A DNA stretch of 64,000 bases from Myrmaecium sp. VS I D KN 1 (Eukaryota > Ascomycota > Dothideomycetes > Valsariales > Valsariaceae), in the NCBI GenBank assembly GCA_019775845.1, contig JADQAV010000002.1:1116001-1180000 (forward strand). The letters run 5' to 3'. This document shows positions 29,817 to 42,800 of the stretch, one piece after another. Every line of letters begins with the position of its first letter. The stretch's first letter is position 1. A program made the translations under genes and the position numbers. The notes beneath the pieces were generated by a model. It worked only from the letters and a program-made list of their open reading frames with translations. It was not told where the DNA came from and made no database searches.

Positions 29817-32800
29817 ATGGGACCGTCATCCAGACCGGAGCATCACATAAATCTGAACTATCTTCCGCAACTAGCTCCGCAAGCTCCGCGCTCAGGGTCC
29901 TCGACCGCGGCCACCTCTCCTATCGAGCCACCATCCAGCGGCTCGGGAAGGTTCCCTATGACTTCCAACAACACATCTAACGCTGTTGGCGGCATGAGGC
30001 TAGGGGCAGGCTCTCCTTCCCATGAGTTTCCTTCTAATAGACTTTTCTCTAAGCGGTTCGTATATCATCCCCCATGGCTACCGCAATCGCTAATGTGAAA
30101 TGATGACAGAGCTCGTGAAATCCAGGCCCAGGAAGGTCTTACGCCTCCAATCTGGGGACCTCCAGCCAGCGGAGGCTCCACGCCTCTTCGCGAGACAATT
30201 CCTGAGTCTCCCAATGCCGACAGCTTCCCCGATTTCAACGCACCTGCTGCGGATATCGCTTCCGCACAAACTGGGACTCGCAGGGGCAGAGCTGGAACAT
30301 TGCCGTCCAGGTTCAGTGCGGGACTGACATTGAGTGGACTCCCTCCATCGCAGTCTTTGCTCCAACCCAAAACGTCTCGACCGACCCCCTCAACCAGTCC
30401 GTTCCGTCCGGGTTCAAGCACGCCGACGGAGACCAACAACTTCGGTAGCTCTGCCACAAATGCCAAAACCTCGGCCGCTCTCTTATCTCGGCTCAGAGCA
30501 GGTTCAATGCCACAACGTCCGGGCTTTGCAACAGGCAGCACCTCGCCTTTTGGATCGTCACTCTTCTCGGCACCTTGGTCAAGCGGCCGTGAAAGATCAA
30601 CGACCTTACATAGTATTGCGTCTGTGCCGAGCAACGGACCTACTTCGCCTTCTCAGTCCAACTTCTCGCGTGAATCACTTGCCGATGGCGATGTCAAAAC
30701 TCTTGATTATCTAGGGCTTGTGGACACTCCTCAGCAGCCTCGCGCGACACTAGGTCCTTCGTCGATTGAACTACTTCTCGAGCAGCAGCGTAGTGCACAG
30801 CTACATTCTGAAGCCTTGAAAAATGCTAATCGCTTCCGGTCTTATTCCGTCAACGCGAAAGAGAAGTACGCTGAGGAGGAAGAGGAGCTTTACGGCTATC
30901 CAGCAAGTGGCACGGTTACTCCATCTGCAGAGGCTGCTGCCTTGGCAGCATTGAATGAGAGTGTACGCCAGCATAACTTGGATGTGCAAGCGTTTGCCAA
31001 CTATGTCACCACTAATCGCCCCAGAGCACGCACAGCTGGCGTTCTGGATTCTCCTACTACTCGCCTTATGCGCAGCTACTTGCCGACACCTTCTCGCCTT
31101 GACAATAGCATCACAGCAGCCGATTTGTCGTTGAATGAGGAGAACGAGTACAATGGCCTCACGGAGGCCGTGCAGGGATTGCAGCTAAACGGCAAACCGA
31201 CCACCGAGATTGGAGGAGATGAAAATACTCTGGAAGGTCCTACCAGAGCTTTATGGCTTGGCAATATTCCTTCCTCAACCACCGTCTCCTCTCTCAACGT
31301 TATCTTCAGTGCCTATGGACCAATCGAGTCAACCCGGGTCCTAACTCACAAGAACTGCGGCTTCGTCAACTTCGAGAACTTGGACAGTGCCGTTCATGCT
31401 AAGTCACAGTTGAATGGCAAGGAAATCTTCCCTGGGGCCGGACCAGTTAGAATTGGTTACGCGAAGGTGCCGAGTGCATCAGCCACTCCAGGCCATAACG
31501 GCTTATACCCCTCGCCGAGTCCCGATCCCAACTCCAAGGCCCATGGCGACGGCAGTTTGGACGGCGCAAGTGGGCCGGCGAGGGTGCAAGCCAACGGTGC
31601 TCGCGCCGACAGTACGCCTGTCCTCTTGACTACCCCCAAACTTCCAGAGATTCGGGATGATATCGTTGAGATTGTTTCCGAGCTCGGAGCCACCCCCGAA
31701 GAGCAGCGTCTCATCTCATCGATGGTCGAATCGGCAATTCAGAACGATAGCTATGAAGATGAGATCCCTAGCATTCCCGAGCCCAGTCATAACCGTGTAT
31801 ATGACGCTCCAAAACTGCGAGATATCCGCAAGAGGATTGACAACCATTCTTGCGAGAAAGCCGAGATTGAGGAGATCGCCATGAGCATGTTGCCAGAAAT
31901 CGCGGAGCTGTCTTCGGACTATCTTGGTAACACGGTAGTGCAGAAGCTCTTCGAGCACTGCTCTGATAGCGTAAAGGAGGCCATGTTGGAGCGCATCGCC
32001 CCTCACCTTGCGGAAATTGGCGTGCACAAAAACGGCACATGGGCAGCACAGAAGATCATCGACGTTGCTAGGACACCGCGTCTAATGCAGATGGTTGTGG
32101 ATAGCCTCCGTCCTTACGGAAAAGCTCTGTTCTTCGACCAGTTCGGCAACTATGTCATGCAAGGATGTTTGCGTTACGGCTATCCCCTCAACAGCTTCAT
32201 ATTCGACGTCATGCTCAGCCGTCTATGGGACCTCGCCCAGAACAGATTCGGTGCTAGAGCTCTGCGGGCGTGCTTAGAGAGTCATCATGCGACCAAAGAC
32301 CAGCAACGCATGATTGCGGCAGCCATCTCCTTACACAGTGTCCAGCTCGCCACAAACACAAACGGAGCTCTTTTGTTGACTTGGTTCCTGGATACTTGTA
32401 CCTTCCCAAAACGCCGCTCTGTCTTAGCACCTCGGCTTGTCCCTCACCTTGTACATCTCTGCACCCACAAGGTGGCTTACCTGACGGTGTTGAAGATTAT
32501 AAACCAGCGCAACGAGCCTGATGCACGTGAAGTCGTTCTCAAAGCTCTCTTTTTTTCACCGAACAACCAGGTTCTGGAAGACATCCTCAGCGACCAGTCG
32601 TGCGGTGCCACTTTCATCTTCAAAGTTTTAACAACACCGTTTCTGGATGAGCAGATTCGATCGGAAGTTGTCGCAAATGTCCGTAGCGTTCTGATCCGCA
32701 TCAAGGCCCAACCGTCCCAAGGTTATAAGCGCTTGATGGATGAGGTTAACCTCCCTACTCGTGGTGGCCAGAATAGCCGTGATAATCATGGTGGACGCGA

Positions 32801-33401
32801 CTCTTCGCAAGGTCCGCGGCCAGGCTCTAAACAGGCCCCCGCAAACAACGACATGCCCTTGACGAACGCAGATCAAATGAACCGTCAATTCTATCCTGGG
32901 ATGCCCGCACCTGCTCTGGACGCTCAGACGCTCCAGCGAACGGCAAGCATGGAGTCTGGAGGCTTCGACCACTATCAAATTGGTGGCATGGGTACACCTG
33001 TATACGGGGCTGCCGGTATGCCTATGTCCGCGTTGGGGCCTCAACAACTGCAGTACCAGCAGGCCATGCTGGCGGCGTCCCGCCCGGGACCATTTTACCC
33101 GCCGCTTAGCGGCTATGGCAGCCCGGCCGTTTCGATTGACGCGTTCCGCAACGTGACCCCATCGCCGATGGGCTCGGCTCCCTTGGCCCCATCCGCCATG
33201 GCAGCTTCGCCAATGATGCCTCAGGCTAACTTTGCTCAGCCGGCCTACGGAGGCGTTATGAACCCACAAATGTATCAGTATCCGATGCAATATATACCAG
33301 CCCAGCAGCAGCAGCAGCAGCAGGTTAGCACAGGTCGGAGAGGACGTGTAAGTGACAATTCCACCCATCCACCCTCTAGTGACTCGAATAGGACATCATG
33401 A
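29817..33401 (+). CDS. PUF (Pumilio) family RNA-binding protein with an RRM, Jsn1/Puf2-like
   Basis: Two exons, 29817-30055 and 30110-33401, 1176 aa. The intron (30056-30109, 54 bp) has a weak donor (GTTCGT) but joins SNRLFSKR to AREIQAQEGLTPPIWG in frame. Order: a Ser/Pro-rich N-terminus (about 1-450); an RRM at about 456-533 (ALWLGNIPSSTTVSSLNVIF, KNCGFVNFENLDSAVHAK); then Pumilio repeats at about 660-960 (LGNTVVQKLFEHCSD, HKNGTWAAQKIID, QFGNYVMQGCLRYG, NRFGARALRACLESHH, NTNGALLLTWFLD, HKVAYLTVLKIIN, CGATFIFKVL); and a Gln/Pro/Met-rich tail. The RRM plus degenerate PUF set is typical of the yeast Jsn1/Puf2 branch, which controls mRNAs for membrane and mitochondrial proteins. A GTAAGT donor near the stop (33348) allows an alternative end at 33424 using a 44-nt intron; this is uncertain. 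Confidence 0.92.
33303..33323 (+). repeat. CAG repeat coding for Gln tract
   Basis: Seven CAG units near the C-terminus of the PUF protein. Confidence 0.85.
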
Positions 33402-35010
33402 GCTTATACATAGTTCAGCGATAAGCAACTTTCCGCCGCTGTTCGTCGTGCTACTTGAACGACATTGGCCCTGTCAGCAGCGGTCCCATTGAGCTCATCC
33501 AGCACGTCGTCCTGGGAGACATTATATAAAAAACGTTTCTATATGTATCTTGAAGCAGACACATAGCATCGTCGTTTCCCGTTTCGAAAAAGGTTGCCCT
33601 TCGCCAAGGGCTAAAACCCATGAGAGAGAGAGATAAAAGAGTGGACGTGAGCCTTAGAAAGAAAGAAAGAAAGAGACCTAAAAGTTCGTTTTTCCTTTGG
33701 GGAGTGAACCCTGGCGGTTCTTCCCCTAGTCAAAGGACGATGATGATGGATATTGATCAAGGGGCATCTCGATCATATCCTGGTCATGTGTGAACGGTCT
33801 AGGTTGGAATGGACGACGGCGGGGGTCGTTTACGTTCATGTATGTACTACATTGGGGTTTGGGATTCATACGTTCTTTTTATCTTTTTGTTCAATCATTG
33901 ATTTTATTCAACCATCTATTACCTAGTAGTAGGTATCTATCTTACTTGAAACTTCCTGTGCATTTTACCACGTGATGAAGGGCAAAGTAGTAAGAACGAA
34001 CGGTTCAGGGGAGGAAGGAGACATGCCGGACCTACCGTATTCTGATACCCGTAGGTACTGTAGTACTTCGCCTCCCTTTCCATACTTATTCCGTCCTTTA
34101 TGTCAGTTCCCTGTTCCCTACGACGGATTCAGTCGTGTGCTTTAGACGCCGTTTATTATACATCTCGAACAGCCATGTACGAAAGAGACGTTGCTGTACA
34201 TTCTGAAATACGGCCACTTCTATCCATACCATATCTCTGCTTACGCTCTGCTCACTGTTGCCCTTTAATATAACTAATTATCCGACGCAGTAGTTGGAAA
34301 TCAGTATGGGTCTACGATACTCTTTCGCCTTTTTCCTTATCTTCTTCGTCTGCGGCTTTTTCTAATAGAACATGAGGGAAAAGTAGATGGAAAATAAATA
34401 TAAAAATCCAAGAAAAAACGAATAAAAAATGAGGAAAAAAGGAAATCGTATGCGCCGAAGAGGATGACGAATCTTCGGTAGCCTGTCTACTGTCGTCCTT
34501 CTCCTTCCTCCATAGATCCTGAAAGGTTGGTCACGCTCCCGGATCCTCGAGCTGCAGCATTGTATGTCGATGCACGGACGGATTCCACTCGTTCCAGAAA
34601 CAAGTTGACAAGTCCTTAAAGGAGAGGAAAAGAAAGGATGGGATGGGAAAGAGACCATGAGCCCTAAGCTCGGTCAAATCTTTTACTGTATTTTGCTAGC
34701 CCATTGCCGCGCGGGGTATCTCGAAAGGAAGAAATGGAAGAGTGAATCACCCTACGTACAGTACGACAGGGAGAAAGAAGTGAAGAAAAAAGTATAGAAG
34801 AAAGAACGCGATGCGGTTGAGCACTCCAGCCCCCCTCTTCCTCTCCGCTTCCGCGCATGAAGCCTTTCCAAATCTAATCGCGGGGTGCGGATGTATTATA
34901 CACCGAATCGCTGTCGATCCTCTTACCTCAGTTTTGCCCCAAGTCCATGATCCAAAAAATATTGCAGTACTCCCCTATCGTACCAAGACCGGACGAGGCA
35001 ACGCGAGATA
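33402..35010. other. Convergent intergenic region PUF / CEG1
   Basis: 1.6 kb between two gene ends. It contains GA and GAAA microsatellites around 33622-33680, an AT-rich block (about 34270-34450) and a GTA-rich patch near 34046-34062. No gene is supported; long 3' UTRs are likely. Confidence 0.45.
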
Positions 35011-36228
35011 CTATGCGGCCTCCTTGACCCTCTTCTCCATTCCAGCTCCCAGCTGCTCACCCGCCTTTCTCTTTTTCGTCTCTTCCTCCCGCATCTTCCA
35101 GGCTGCTCGGATACTCCGCTCGGCTTCCAGCAGTTCCTTTTCCGTGACGCCATCCGCGATCGAATCCAGCACCTTCCTCACCGTCGAGATGTGATTCGCT
35201 TCCTTCTTGTCGTCTCTGAACCGAGGTGTGCCGTCCGGCTCCGCTTTGAAACGCCACTTGCCTTCCGCCGTGCGGTAGCATTCGATTATTCTCCCGTCCA
35301 AGATCTCGTTGAGCGACTTCATCGCATCCCAATCTTCCGGAGTAAGGAACAGGTTGGATTCGAATGGGACATGTTCGTTGTTCCCGTGATTGACCAAGAG
35401 GCGAAATGTAGGCATGGCATCGTAGTCGGGAACAGGCCCGCCCCCGTCCATCGGATCGTACAGCGGGAAACTGTCTTCTACGAGATCGAGTTTGAAGTCT
35501 ATTGTGTTCTCATGCGGCGGTTTCCACTTGATGATATGTTCGTCGGTGCCGAACACGTACGGCGTATCCTTGCAGGTAAAGATGAGACCATCATTCCCAT
35601 GCTCGAGTCGGGGAAGCTTCTCCTTGAAAGTATAACTTAACACGTAACCGACATCCATGTGCTTTGCCATGACCTCAAAGGGCATCTTCGCGGCGAACTG
35701 AGGAAACGCGCGACAGAATTCCTTGTGTGGCTCCATGAAGAAGGAGCGGAGCTTTCCCAAGCGGATGTCGAGTCGGCGATCCATGAGCGGGTCTTTGTCG
35801 AGGACAATGCAGTCGAAGACGAGATAGCGGAGGCGGTGGGTGGTGGTGCCGTCGCGGTCTTTGACGGTGTCCACTACGAGCTCGCCATCGAGGAGGGTCG
35901 GTTCGTGGAAGGACTGGAAGGTCTTGTCGCCCATGCGCGGGAAGTGGAGGTCATTGATGAGGTAGAAGTCATTCTTTCGGTCGATCAGGTAGTGCACCTC
36001 GCGCTCGTTGGAGTCGATGCTGCAGTAGAGGAGGCATCGGATCCCATCCGTCTTCTCGCACAGATAGTAGTCGCGCTCGCAGAGCTCTTGGAGATGCCGG
36101 CGCGCGAAGGAGACAGGCTGCGCGCCAGGAAAGCCGCGGTTCCTGCGGCCGAGCAGGAGTGCTACCTCGTCTTGCAGATAGGACAGGATCTCGGGCGGTG
36201 CTTTGTGGCCTGGGATGTCGGGGATCAT
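35011..36228 (-). CDS. CEG1: mRNA-capping enzyme subunit alpha (mRNA guanylyltransferase)
   Basis: Single exon, 405 aa from the ATG at 36228; the open frame upstream starts only from a non-ATG codon. The nucleotidyltransferase motifs are in order: I EKTDGIR with the GMP-accepting Lys59, III-like REVHYLIDRKNDFYL, IIIa LLDGELVVD, IV NDGLIFTCKDTPYVFG, V IIKWKPP, followed by the OB-fold domain (about residues 250-360) and a Lys/Glu-rich C-terminus. Ceg1 transfers GMP from GTP to the diphosphate 5' end of nascent RNA polymerase II transcripts, working with the triphosphatase Cet1. The length is slightly below yeast Ceg1 (459 aa) and normal for moulds. It is tandem with MDN1, with 640 bp between. 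Confidence 0.95.
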   Translation of the reverse strand: MIPDIPGHKAPPEILSYLQDEVALLLGRRNRGFPGAQPVSFARRHLQELCERDYYLCEKTDGIRCLLYCSIDSNEREVHYLIDRKNDFYLINDLHFPRMGDKTFQSFHEPTLLDGELVVDTVKDRDGTTTHRLRYLVFDCIVLDKDPLMDRRLDIRLGKLRSFFMEPHKEFCRAFPQFAAKMPFEVMAKHMDVGYVLSYTFKEKLPRLEHGNDGLIFTCKDTPYVFGTDEHIIKWKPPHENTIDFKLDLVEDSFPLYDPMDGGGPVPDYDAMPTFRLLVNHGNNEHVPFESNLFLTPEDWDAMKSLNEILDGRIIECYRTAEGKWRFKAEPDGTPRFRDDKKEANHISTVRKVLDSIADGVTEKELLEAERSIRAAWKMREEETKKRKAGEQLGAGMEKRVKEAA

Positions 36229-36868
36229 CGCGCAAGAGGTAAGCGGCGGCGCTGGGACGGATTGGCAGTCGTACAATGATACTGTTTAGCCGACGCGTGC
36301 ACGAGACGTCGTGATTGGCAGGTCAAGGAAATGGGGGAAAAGGAGTGGAAGTCGGAGAGCTTCGACGGGTGGGATCCTGAGGTACTGCGGACAGCTGGAC
36401 CTGCTGGTAGGTATGTACTGCTAGTAGTAGTGGTACCCAGGTACCTTGACCTGACGTGCCTGATCACCGTCCGTCGGTAAGGCAGGAACTGAGGATTAGG
36501 TAAGCCTACGGCATTGTCCTGTTGGGCCGATCCGATGTCCATTCCGGTACACCTAACCTCACCACCTAGGTAGGTAATATACAAAGACCTGAGTACCTCT
36601 ATACTATATTTAACGTGCTGCAATTAGTCACTGTCTAAGCGATTGACGGCCCGAAACTGGTCATCAGTGTGCTTTTATATACATACAGTACCATACACAG
36701 AACAAATACGAGATCATGTTACATATACTATAGATTCCCTGAAGAAATGTAAGACCGATATGCTGAAAGTCACTTTTAATTGCCTCAAGTGCGCCAACAG
36801 TGCAGAGCCCACCGGAAACGCCAGACGTCCAGCAAATGCAGCATAGCAGCAACCTGAGCCACGATAGA
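36229..36868. other. Intergenic, CEG1 promoter and MDN1 3' end
   Basis: 640 bases. It contains two GTAC/TAGGTA-rich patches (36405-36451 and 36545-36600). No gene is seen. Confidence 0.5.
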
Positions 36869-39800
36869 TCAAGCGGCCGAAGAGTCCGCCACCTCCGCAA
36901 ACCACTGCCTCAACGCCGTCGCCAGCACGCCAGGCAGCTCCTTCACGTCCCTGACCACCAAATACCATCGGAAGGGGAACCGATCCATGTATCTCCACCT
37001 GACCACTTTACCTTCAGGCGTGAAGTCCACACTTTGCATATCAAGAATGCTCTGCTTGGACTGCCCCTCGCTTTCACTCTCCGCCCTCAGGGCCGCGGGA
37101 TCGACGATGACGAAGACCAGCATGATCCTCTGCTCCTGCGCCTGCCGCACCAACCTCTGGATTTCCTCGTGGCTATCGCAGATGCCGTCGGAGACGATGA
37201 GCTGCAGCTGCCAGAGCTCTGCACCCGCGCCCGTGGCCCTCATCCGGGCTTCTTGGAAGATCTTGATGCTCTGCTGGACCAGATTCCGCACGTCCGTCTT
37301 GTCCTGCTGGAACCCGAACTGCCTAAAAACGTCAACGCCGGAATCGGATGTGAAAGGCTTGTCGAACGAGTGCGCCACGCGGACTTCACTGCCAAAGCCA
37401 ACGACACAGAGCTCGCCGCTCTCCAGCATGGCTAAGGCCTTAGCGACAAGAGCAAGCGTCTCGAAGGCCAGCTCGCTGGAGCGTGACTCTGCCATGGACT
37501 TGCTATCATCAACCGCAATCATGATTTGGTACGCGCGCTTGCTGGGAAGGCTTCGGCGAAGCCAGATCTTGTCACGCTTGTAGCTTGAGGCGATGTACGG
37601 GATGATGCGTTTCAGGTTCAGCCGCTTGCCAGTGCGGAAATCGCCCCGGAGTTTCGTTGCACTAGTCGGGGCGAGGATGAGGCGCAGCTGCTCCGTTAGG
37701 GATTGTGAGAGCGTGCGAGTAGAGGACTCATGGCGCGTCCAAAGGGCGCGAGCGGATTCCACATCTCGCGGAGCATCAACAAGGGACCCGTCGATGTGAG
37801 TGGCTTCCAATCGGTGGTCGACCTCCGAGACTTCGGAATCAGATTCTTGCTCTTCGTCTGCGATGCCGCCGTTTTCGTCGTCGTAGTTGAAGTCCCTTGG
37901 TTGGCCAACAAAGGCGGCGGACTGACCACTTTCCTCTTGCTTCCGCTCTTGTTGAGTAGGCTCCACATCTTGCATCGCTTGGTCCTCTTTCAACTCCTCT
38001 TCAGCAGTGTCCATGACATCTTCCAGAGGGTGCTCGGGTAGCTCGTTGGACGGAAGTGCCATGTCCTCATCCAACGCCTTGGCCTGCTCCTCGGTAGCGG
38101 TTCCTAAAGCCTGCGTGTCGTGCTCGGTATGCTCGTCGGGCAGATGCTCGAAGTCGGCATCTGCCATGTCCACGTCCTTAATCGTCTCACGGGCCTGAGA
38201 CTCGTCTTTCTCGGCACTTTCTTGAATCTGGCGCTGCTGCTGATACCATTTCTCCAGCGTGTCGCCAAGCTTCTTGAACGGGTTTGCTTCAGGGGCATCT
38301 TGGAGATCTTCATCGCGTCCAGCTGCTTCTTGCTGCGGAGCTTGTTTGGTGCCCTTTTCGCCTGCGGTGTTATCCTGTTCGGCGGCTTCACCTTGAGTGC
38401 CCTGATCCTGCTGAACTGCGCTTGTTGAATTGTCTTGATCGTGTTGAGCATCCTCCTGAGCTTCGATTCCAGTTCCAGCTTCAGCAGCCTCGTCAGCACC
38501 CTTCTCGTCTTCATCCGGCTTGCGATCAGCGGTTGTCAAATCTTCGTCAACGGCCTGCTCATCCTGCTCGTTCTGTTGATCTTGCTCCTCATCAGGGTGA
38601 TCGTCCACTTCTTGAAGGTCCTGGTCGACGCTCTCTGCTGCATTTTCGTCCTCCGGGATGGCGTCGGGGTCTGCAGGGGCGGGGGATTCAGAGCCGTCCT
38701 CAACTTCTGCGTTCTCATCCTGCTGTTCCGTTTCTTCAGGTTCCAGTTCCCCAAGAGTATCGTCGTCGCTGCCTAAAATGTCATCATCCTCTTTTCCTTC
38801 GTCCCCACCCATATCGAGGTCTTCAGGTAGATCCAGGGTTTGCTCTTCCTGGAGGTGGGGATCTGTTTGTTCCATTTCTTCTTGGCCAACTTCCTCCGAC
38901 TCATCAACACCAGCTTCTGCATCCATGTCTTCCTCCTGTTCCTGATCCTGCCCTTCTTCACGATCCCCTTCTTTGTCCTGTTTAGCAACCTGTTCTTCAT
39001 TATTTGTTGTACCCTTGCTTTCGTCGCCTTCTTTGTCCTTCTCCGCGTCCTGCTGCCCATCATCCCACATCTTCTCGTCTACGGTGCTAGGACCCAGATC
39101 ATCAACATCGCCCATCTCTTCTTCAATATCATCCTCTTCATCACCATTTTGTCCTTCGTCTTCTTGCTCGGCTTCGTCATCCAACTGCCCTTCCATATCC
39201 TCGTCTGCCATATCAACCGCGTCCTTTTCATCTTCAATCTCATCCTTGTTGTCCTTGTTGTCAGGCTGCTGCGCAAGGTCGCTTAGGTCTTCATCATCCT
39301 GGATATCTTTGCTGATGTCTTCTGCGCCTTCACCTTCACCGAGGCCGGTGCCACCCTCGAGCTTGTCGTCTTTGCCCATCTTCTCGTCCGATTGCTCAGC
39401 AGGCGTACAGAATCCATGAGTTCCGATCTGTATAAACACTTTGGAAAGACGGTATGTCATCTTGCAGATGGCGTAATGCAGGCCAAGATACCGCAGAATA
39501 GTGTGTCGCGCAATGGCAGCATATTGGTCCAAGATAGGTCTGACCGAGGCCAACAAAGCTGCTACGACCCGTAAACTATTACGTTCATCCCCAGGCAAGT
39601 ACCGAATCTGATTAAGGATACTGTTCAGCGCCGAAGCCACCTGAGCCATGTGAAGGGATTTGATAGCCGAGCTCATGCTCTGTTCTGCTTTCGTAAGCCA
39701 TCCCGCATCCTCATTGGAGCAAGGAAGCGTGGCGTTGGCCTTCTCGACATCTTGCATTGAACCTAAGATGAGATCGAGGACGCTTGGTATCTGCTGGCTC

Positions 39801-42800
39801 AGCGCCTGGATTTGATGAGATAATGGTTGGCCTCCAACGGGATTCTTCTCTTCAGCGACAGGCTGAGCCCAGGGAAGAACTTGCTTGAGAACGCTGGCAA
39901 CAAAAGGGAAGTCCTTCATCCACTGCAAGATATTGCTTGATACGCTCTCCATCAGTTCTCGCATTGCCTTCTCCATCGAAGTGTGCATATCGGATGTGAT
40001 TCCCGCGGGAAGATATGGCAGAGAATTGCAGCTATTTTGCAAAGCCTCAAGCTGTTCGATCCAGGTACGGAAAGTACTGGTAATGATGGAAACATCCAGA
40101 TTACCTAGCTTAGCTTGAGATTCGAGGACCTTCTCCCCAACTGATAGGATAGCTGCAAGCCACGCGACCCTTTCACTTAATGCTGATCTCTCAGTGTCAC
40201 CATTTGGTTTTGCTTTGAAGATTTCGTAGGTGTCAGGCGCCCACAAGTCCTTAGTCTGAAGTAGAGCGTTGCCAAGTTGTTCGCATTCATTATAGGATTT
40301 AGCGATGACTGTTCGTTGGCGGAGCATAGTATGGAGAAGGCTCTCAAGATAGCCGATGCTACGAGCAACTTCCGCGCCCGTAAGATCGGCATTGTGCTCC
40401 TTGGCCACATTCCTCACTTGAGGCATGAGACCTAGGGTATTGTGAAGATAGCTTTCTGCCATGGCCAACGAGGACCCCAGGAGCTTTCGATTGTCAGGCG
40501 CCTGTAGCGAAGCCATAACAACAGCGAACGAACCCTGCTTTGCGAGCAGGTCTGTACCTGGGTTAGACTGGAAGCCCATCTGACGCATTTCCCTCAAAGT
40601 ATCAGCAAACAAGCGACGTTTTCTGGTCTTGAGATGCTGGACCAGACCCTTGTTCTCTTCAGTAAGAGTCTTCGGAGTTTCTTTTGAAAGTTGGACTATG
40701 GTGCTTTCGAGGTCACCAATGAAGTCATTGATATGCTCATGTCCATCATATGCATCTTTTGGCGGGGTGGCTTTGGAACGCATAATTGACAATGTCGCCG
40801 GCAAGTTCTTGAATCTGGTCGGTCTGGTTGCCCAGCTCTGAACTTCCTGTTCGCCGATCTGCAAAGCCCTGAGGTCCGCGGCAGCTGTAACATCTTCTGG
40901 TCGGGCAAGCTCATAGGTCAGTCCCTCCTCAGCCGGGTCTTGGGACAATATGGAGTGGACTGGCTGATTGAGGACCTCACGGAATTTTCGGACAAGCTTA
41001 GACAGCTTCTGGTGAGAACGCTTCGCACTTTGCTTCAAAGCATCGATATTGGTGTCCTTCCAACTTGCCAACTGAATCACTTCCTTCATGTTCTTTTCAA
41101 GCCCCTGGCGTCCCCTGGATAGTGCTTCTTGAACAGGTTTCTCATATCTGGTGAAATACCTGAGGAAGTTGTCGAGAGCTAAGTGAACAGGACGTAGATT
41201 AGGATTATCCAGGATGAGCAACCTCAGATGCGCAGCGAACTGCTCCAGTAACCTAAGTCTTTGATAGAACTGACCGAGGGTAGTTGATGCGAAAAACCCT
41301 TCGAGGGTTTTCAGAAGGCCTTCGGCGTGTGTCCGCATGCTTGGGGCATCAAGAGACTGGCTAGCCGCGATGATGCTTTCATATGCAACAAACCACCATC
41401 CTTTGGTCTGATTCGCACATTTCTCCACCTCGAGATCTAGAAGTCTGGCCCATGTGCTAAGCTCGAGTTGCCTCCAGCTTATGAGGAGGCTCGTCATTTC
41501 ATCGTAAAGAGGAGCGACTGAATATTCCCTACTAGCCACCTTCTGCCATTCGTACATGTATCCATGTAACTTTTCGCCCTTGGTAAGGAACTTGGCCACT
41601 GGCTCTAGATGACTGAACGCAAGGGCTTCGCTACATGTACGTAGTACGTCCTCGAGCGTGGCATGTTCGGGCCAGATCTTCTGAATCTCGCCGAAGCGCG
41701 TCTGTATCTTCCGGATCAGAGCGATGTATCGTTTAGCTTCGACGAGGTTCGGATCATAGTAGAAATTATAATGGAGACCATGCTGTTCTGTTATTTCCAA
41801 GGCTTGAGCCTTGCTGTGGAGAGTCAGGAAGATTGCAGGAAGCGTAGACTCCATGGTAGTAACCTTCTGTACTTCTTCATTCGGCGCACTTGCAAGCCAC
41901 TGCACTGTTTCCCTCAGCAAAGTTTCCAGAATTTCGGGAGCTCGCTTTCCAGATACATCTGGATCGAAGATCGATCGATGAATATCGCACAACTTTCCTG
42001 TGAGCTCTTGCAGTTTGGCTTTCTCGTTGCGTAGACCGAGTGCTTCGGCGTTTTCGGCCTCGTAGTCTGGAAAAAGTTCGAGATCCTCTTTCTCCATGGC
42101 TGCATCTTCATCCTCTTTGGAGCCCCGGAAAGTGTACAAGCTCGACTCAGCAGCGGCTCTTTCTTGGTCCATCTTGAGCCTCTCTCTCCATTGGCTATAA
42201 AGGCTAGCAAAAAGCTCGTTCAGGGTCTCCCGTTGCCGTAGACTCAGGCAACCCATAGGTCCTAAGTTACGGGTGGCTGCGAAGCCATACAAAGCATGAA
42301 GCCGGATGTCGATAGCGGCATTGCTGCTTGTCATAATGTCGTTGAAGTCGTCTACAACAATGTCCCTCGTTGTGCTGATGAAAGGGGTATGTGCGGCTAA
42401 GTAGGTGACAGGGGTTCTTTGAATGCTTTCCAAGGATTCTGCGCGTGAACCAAGGGTGAGACCAATGACAAAACAAGTCAATAACCCTACAACAGGCTCA
42501 GTAATGTCGTCGTAGAAACGGTACCTTCCGCGCAGGCGCTGGATGATTTGGGCGATGTTTGCATGGAAGGTCTTGTTCATTAGGGACTTGTCACTGATGA
42601 GGTCGTTTCTGAGATAAGGCCCCAAAACATTCAGGATATTCATGAATTCACCCTGGAGCTCATTCATCTCAGATCGATCAGGACGTGCTACTGCTGGAAT
42701 CGGAGGTTCTTGTCCCATCTGGAACATTTCGGACTCAACGAGGCGCATCCGCAAGTTCGACAGTTGACCGGTTAAGAATTGCTCAAATACCCGGAGCGCC

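Noticed and set aside
38284-39419. Several long plus-strand frames over the MDN1 acidic tract
   Set aside because: They result from the antisense of Asp/Glu/Gln codons and have simple biased composition.
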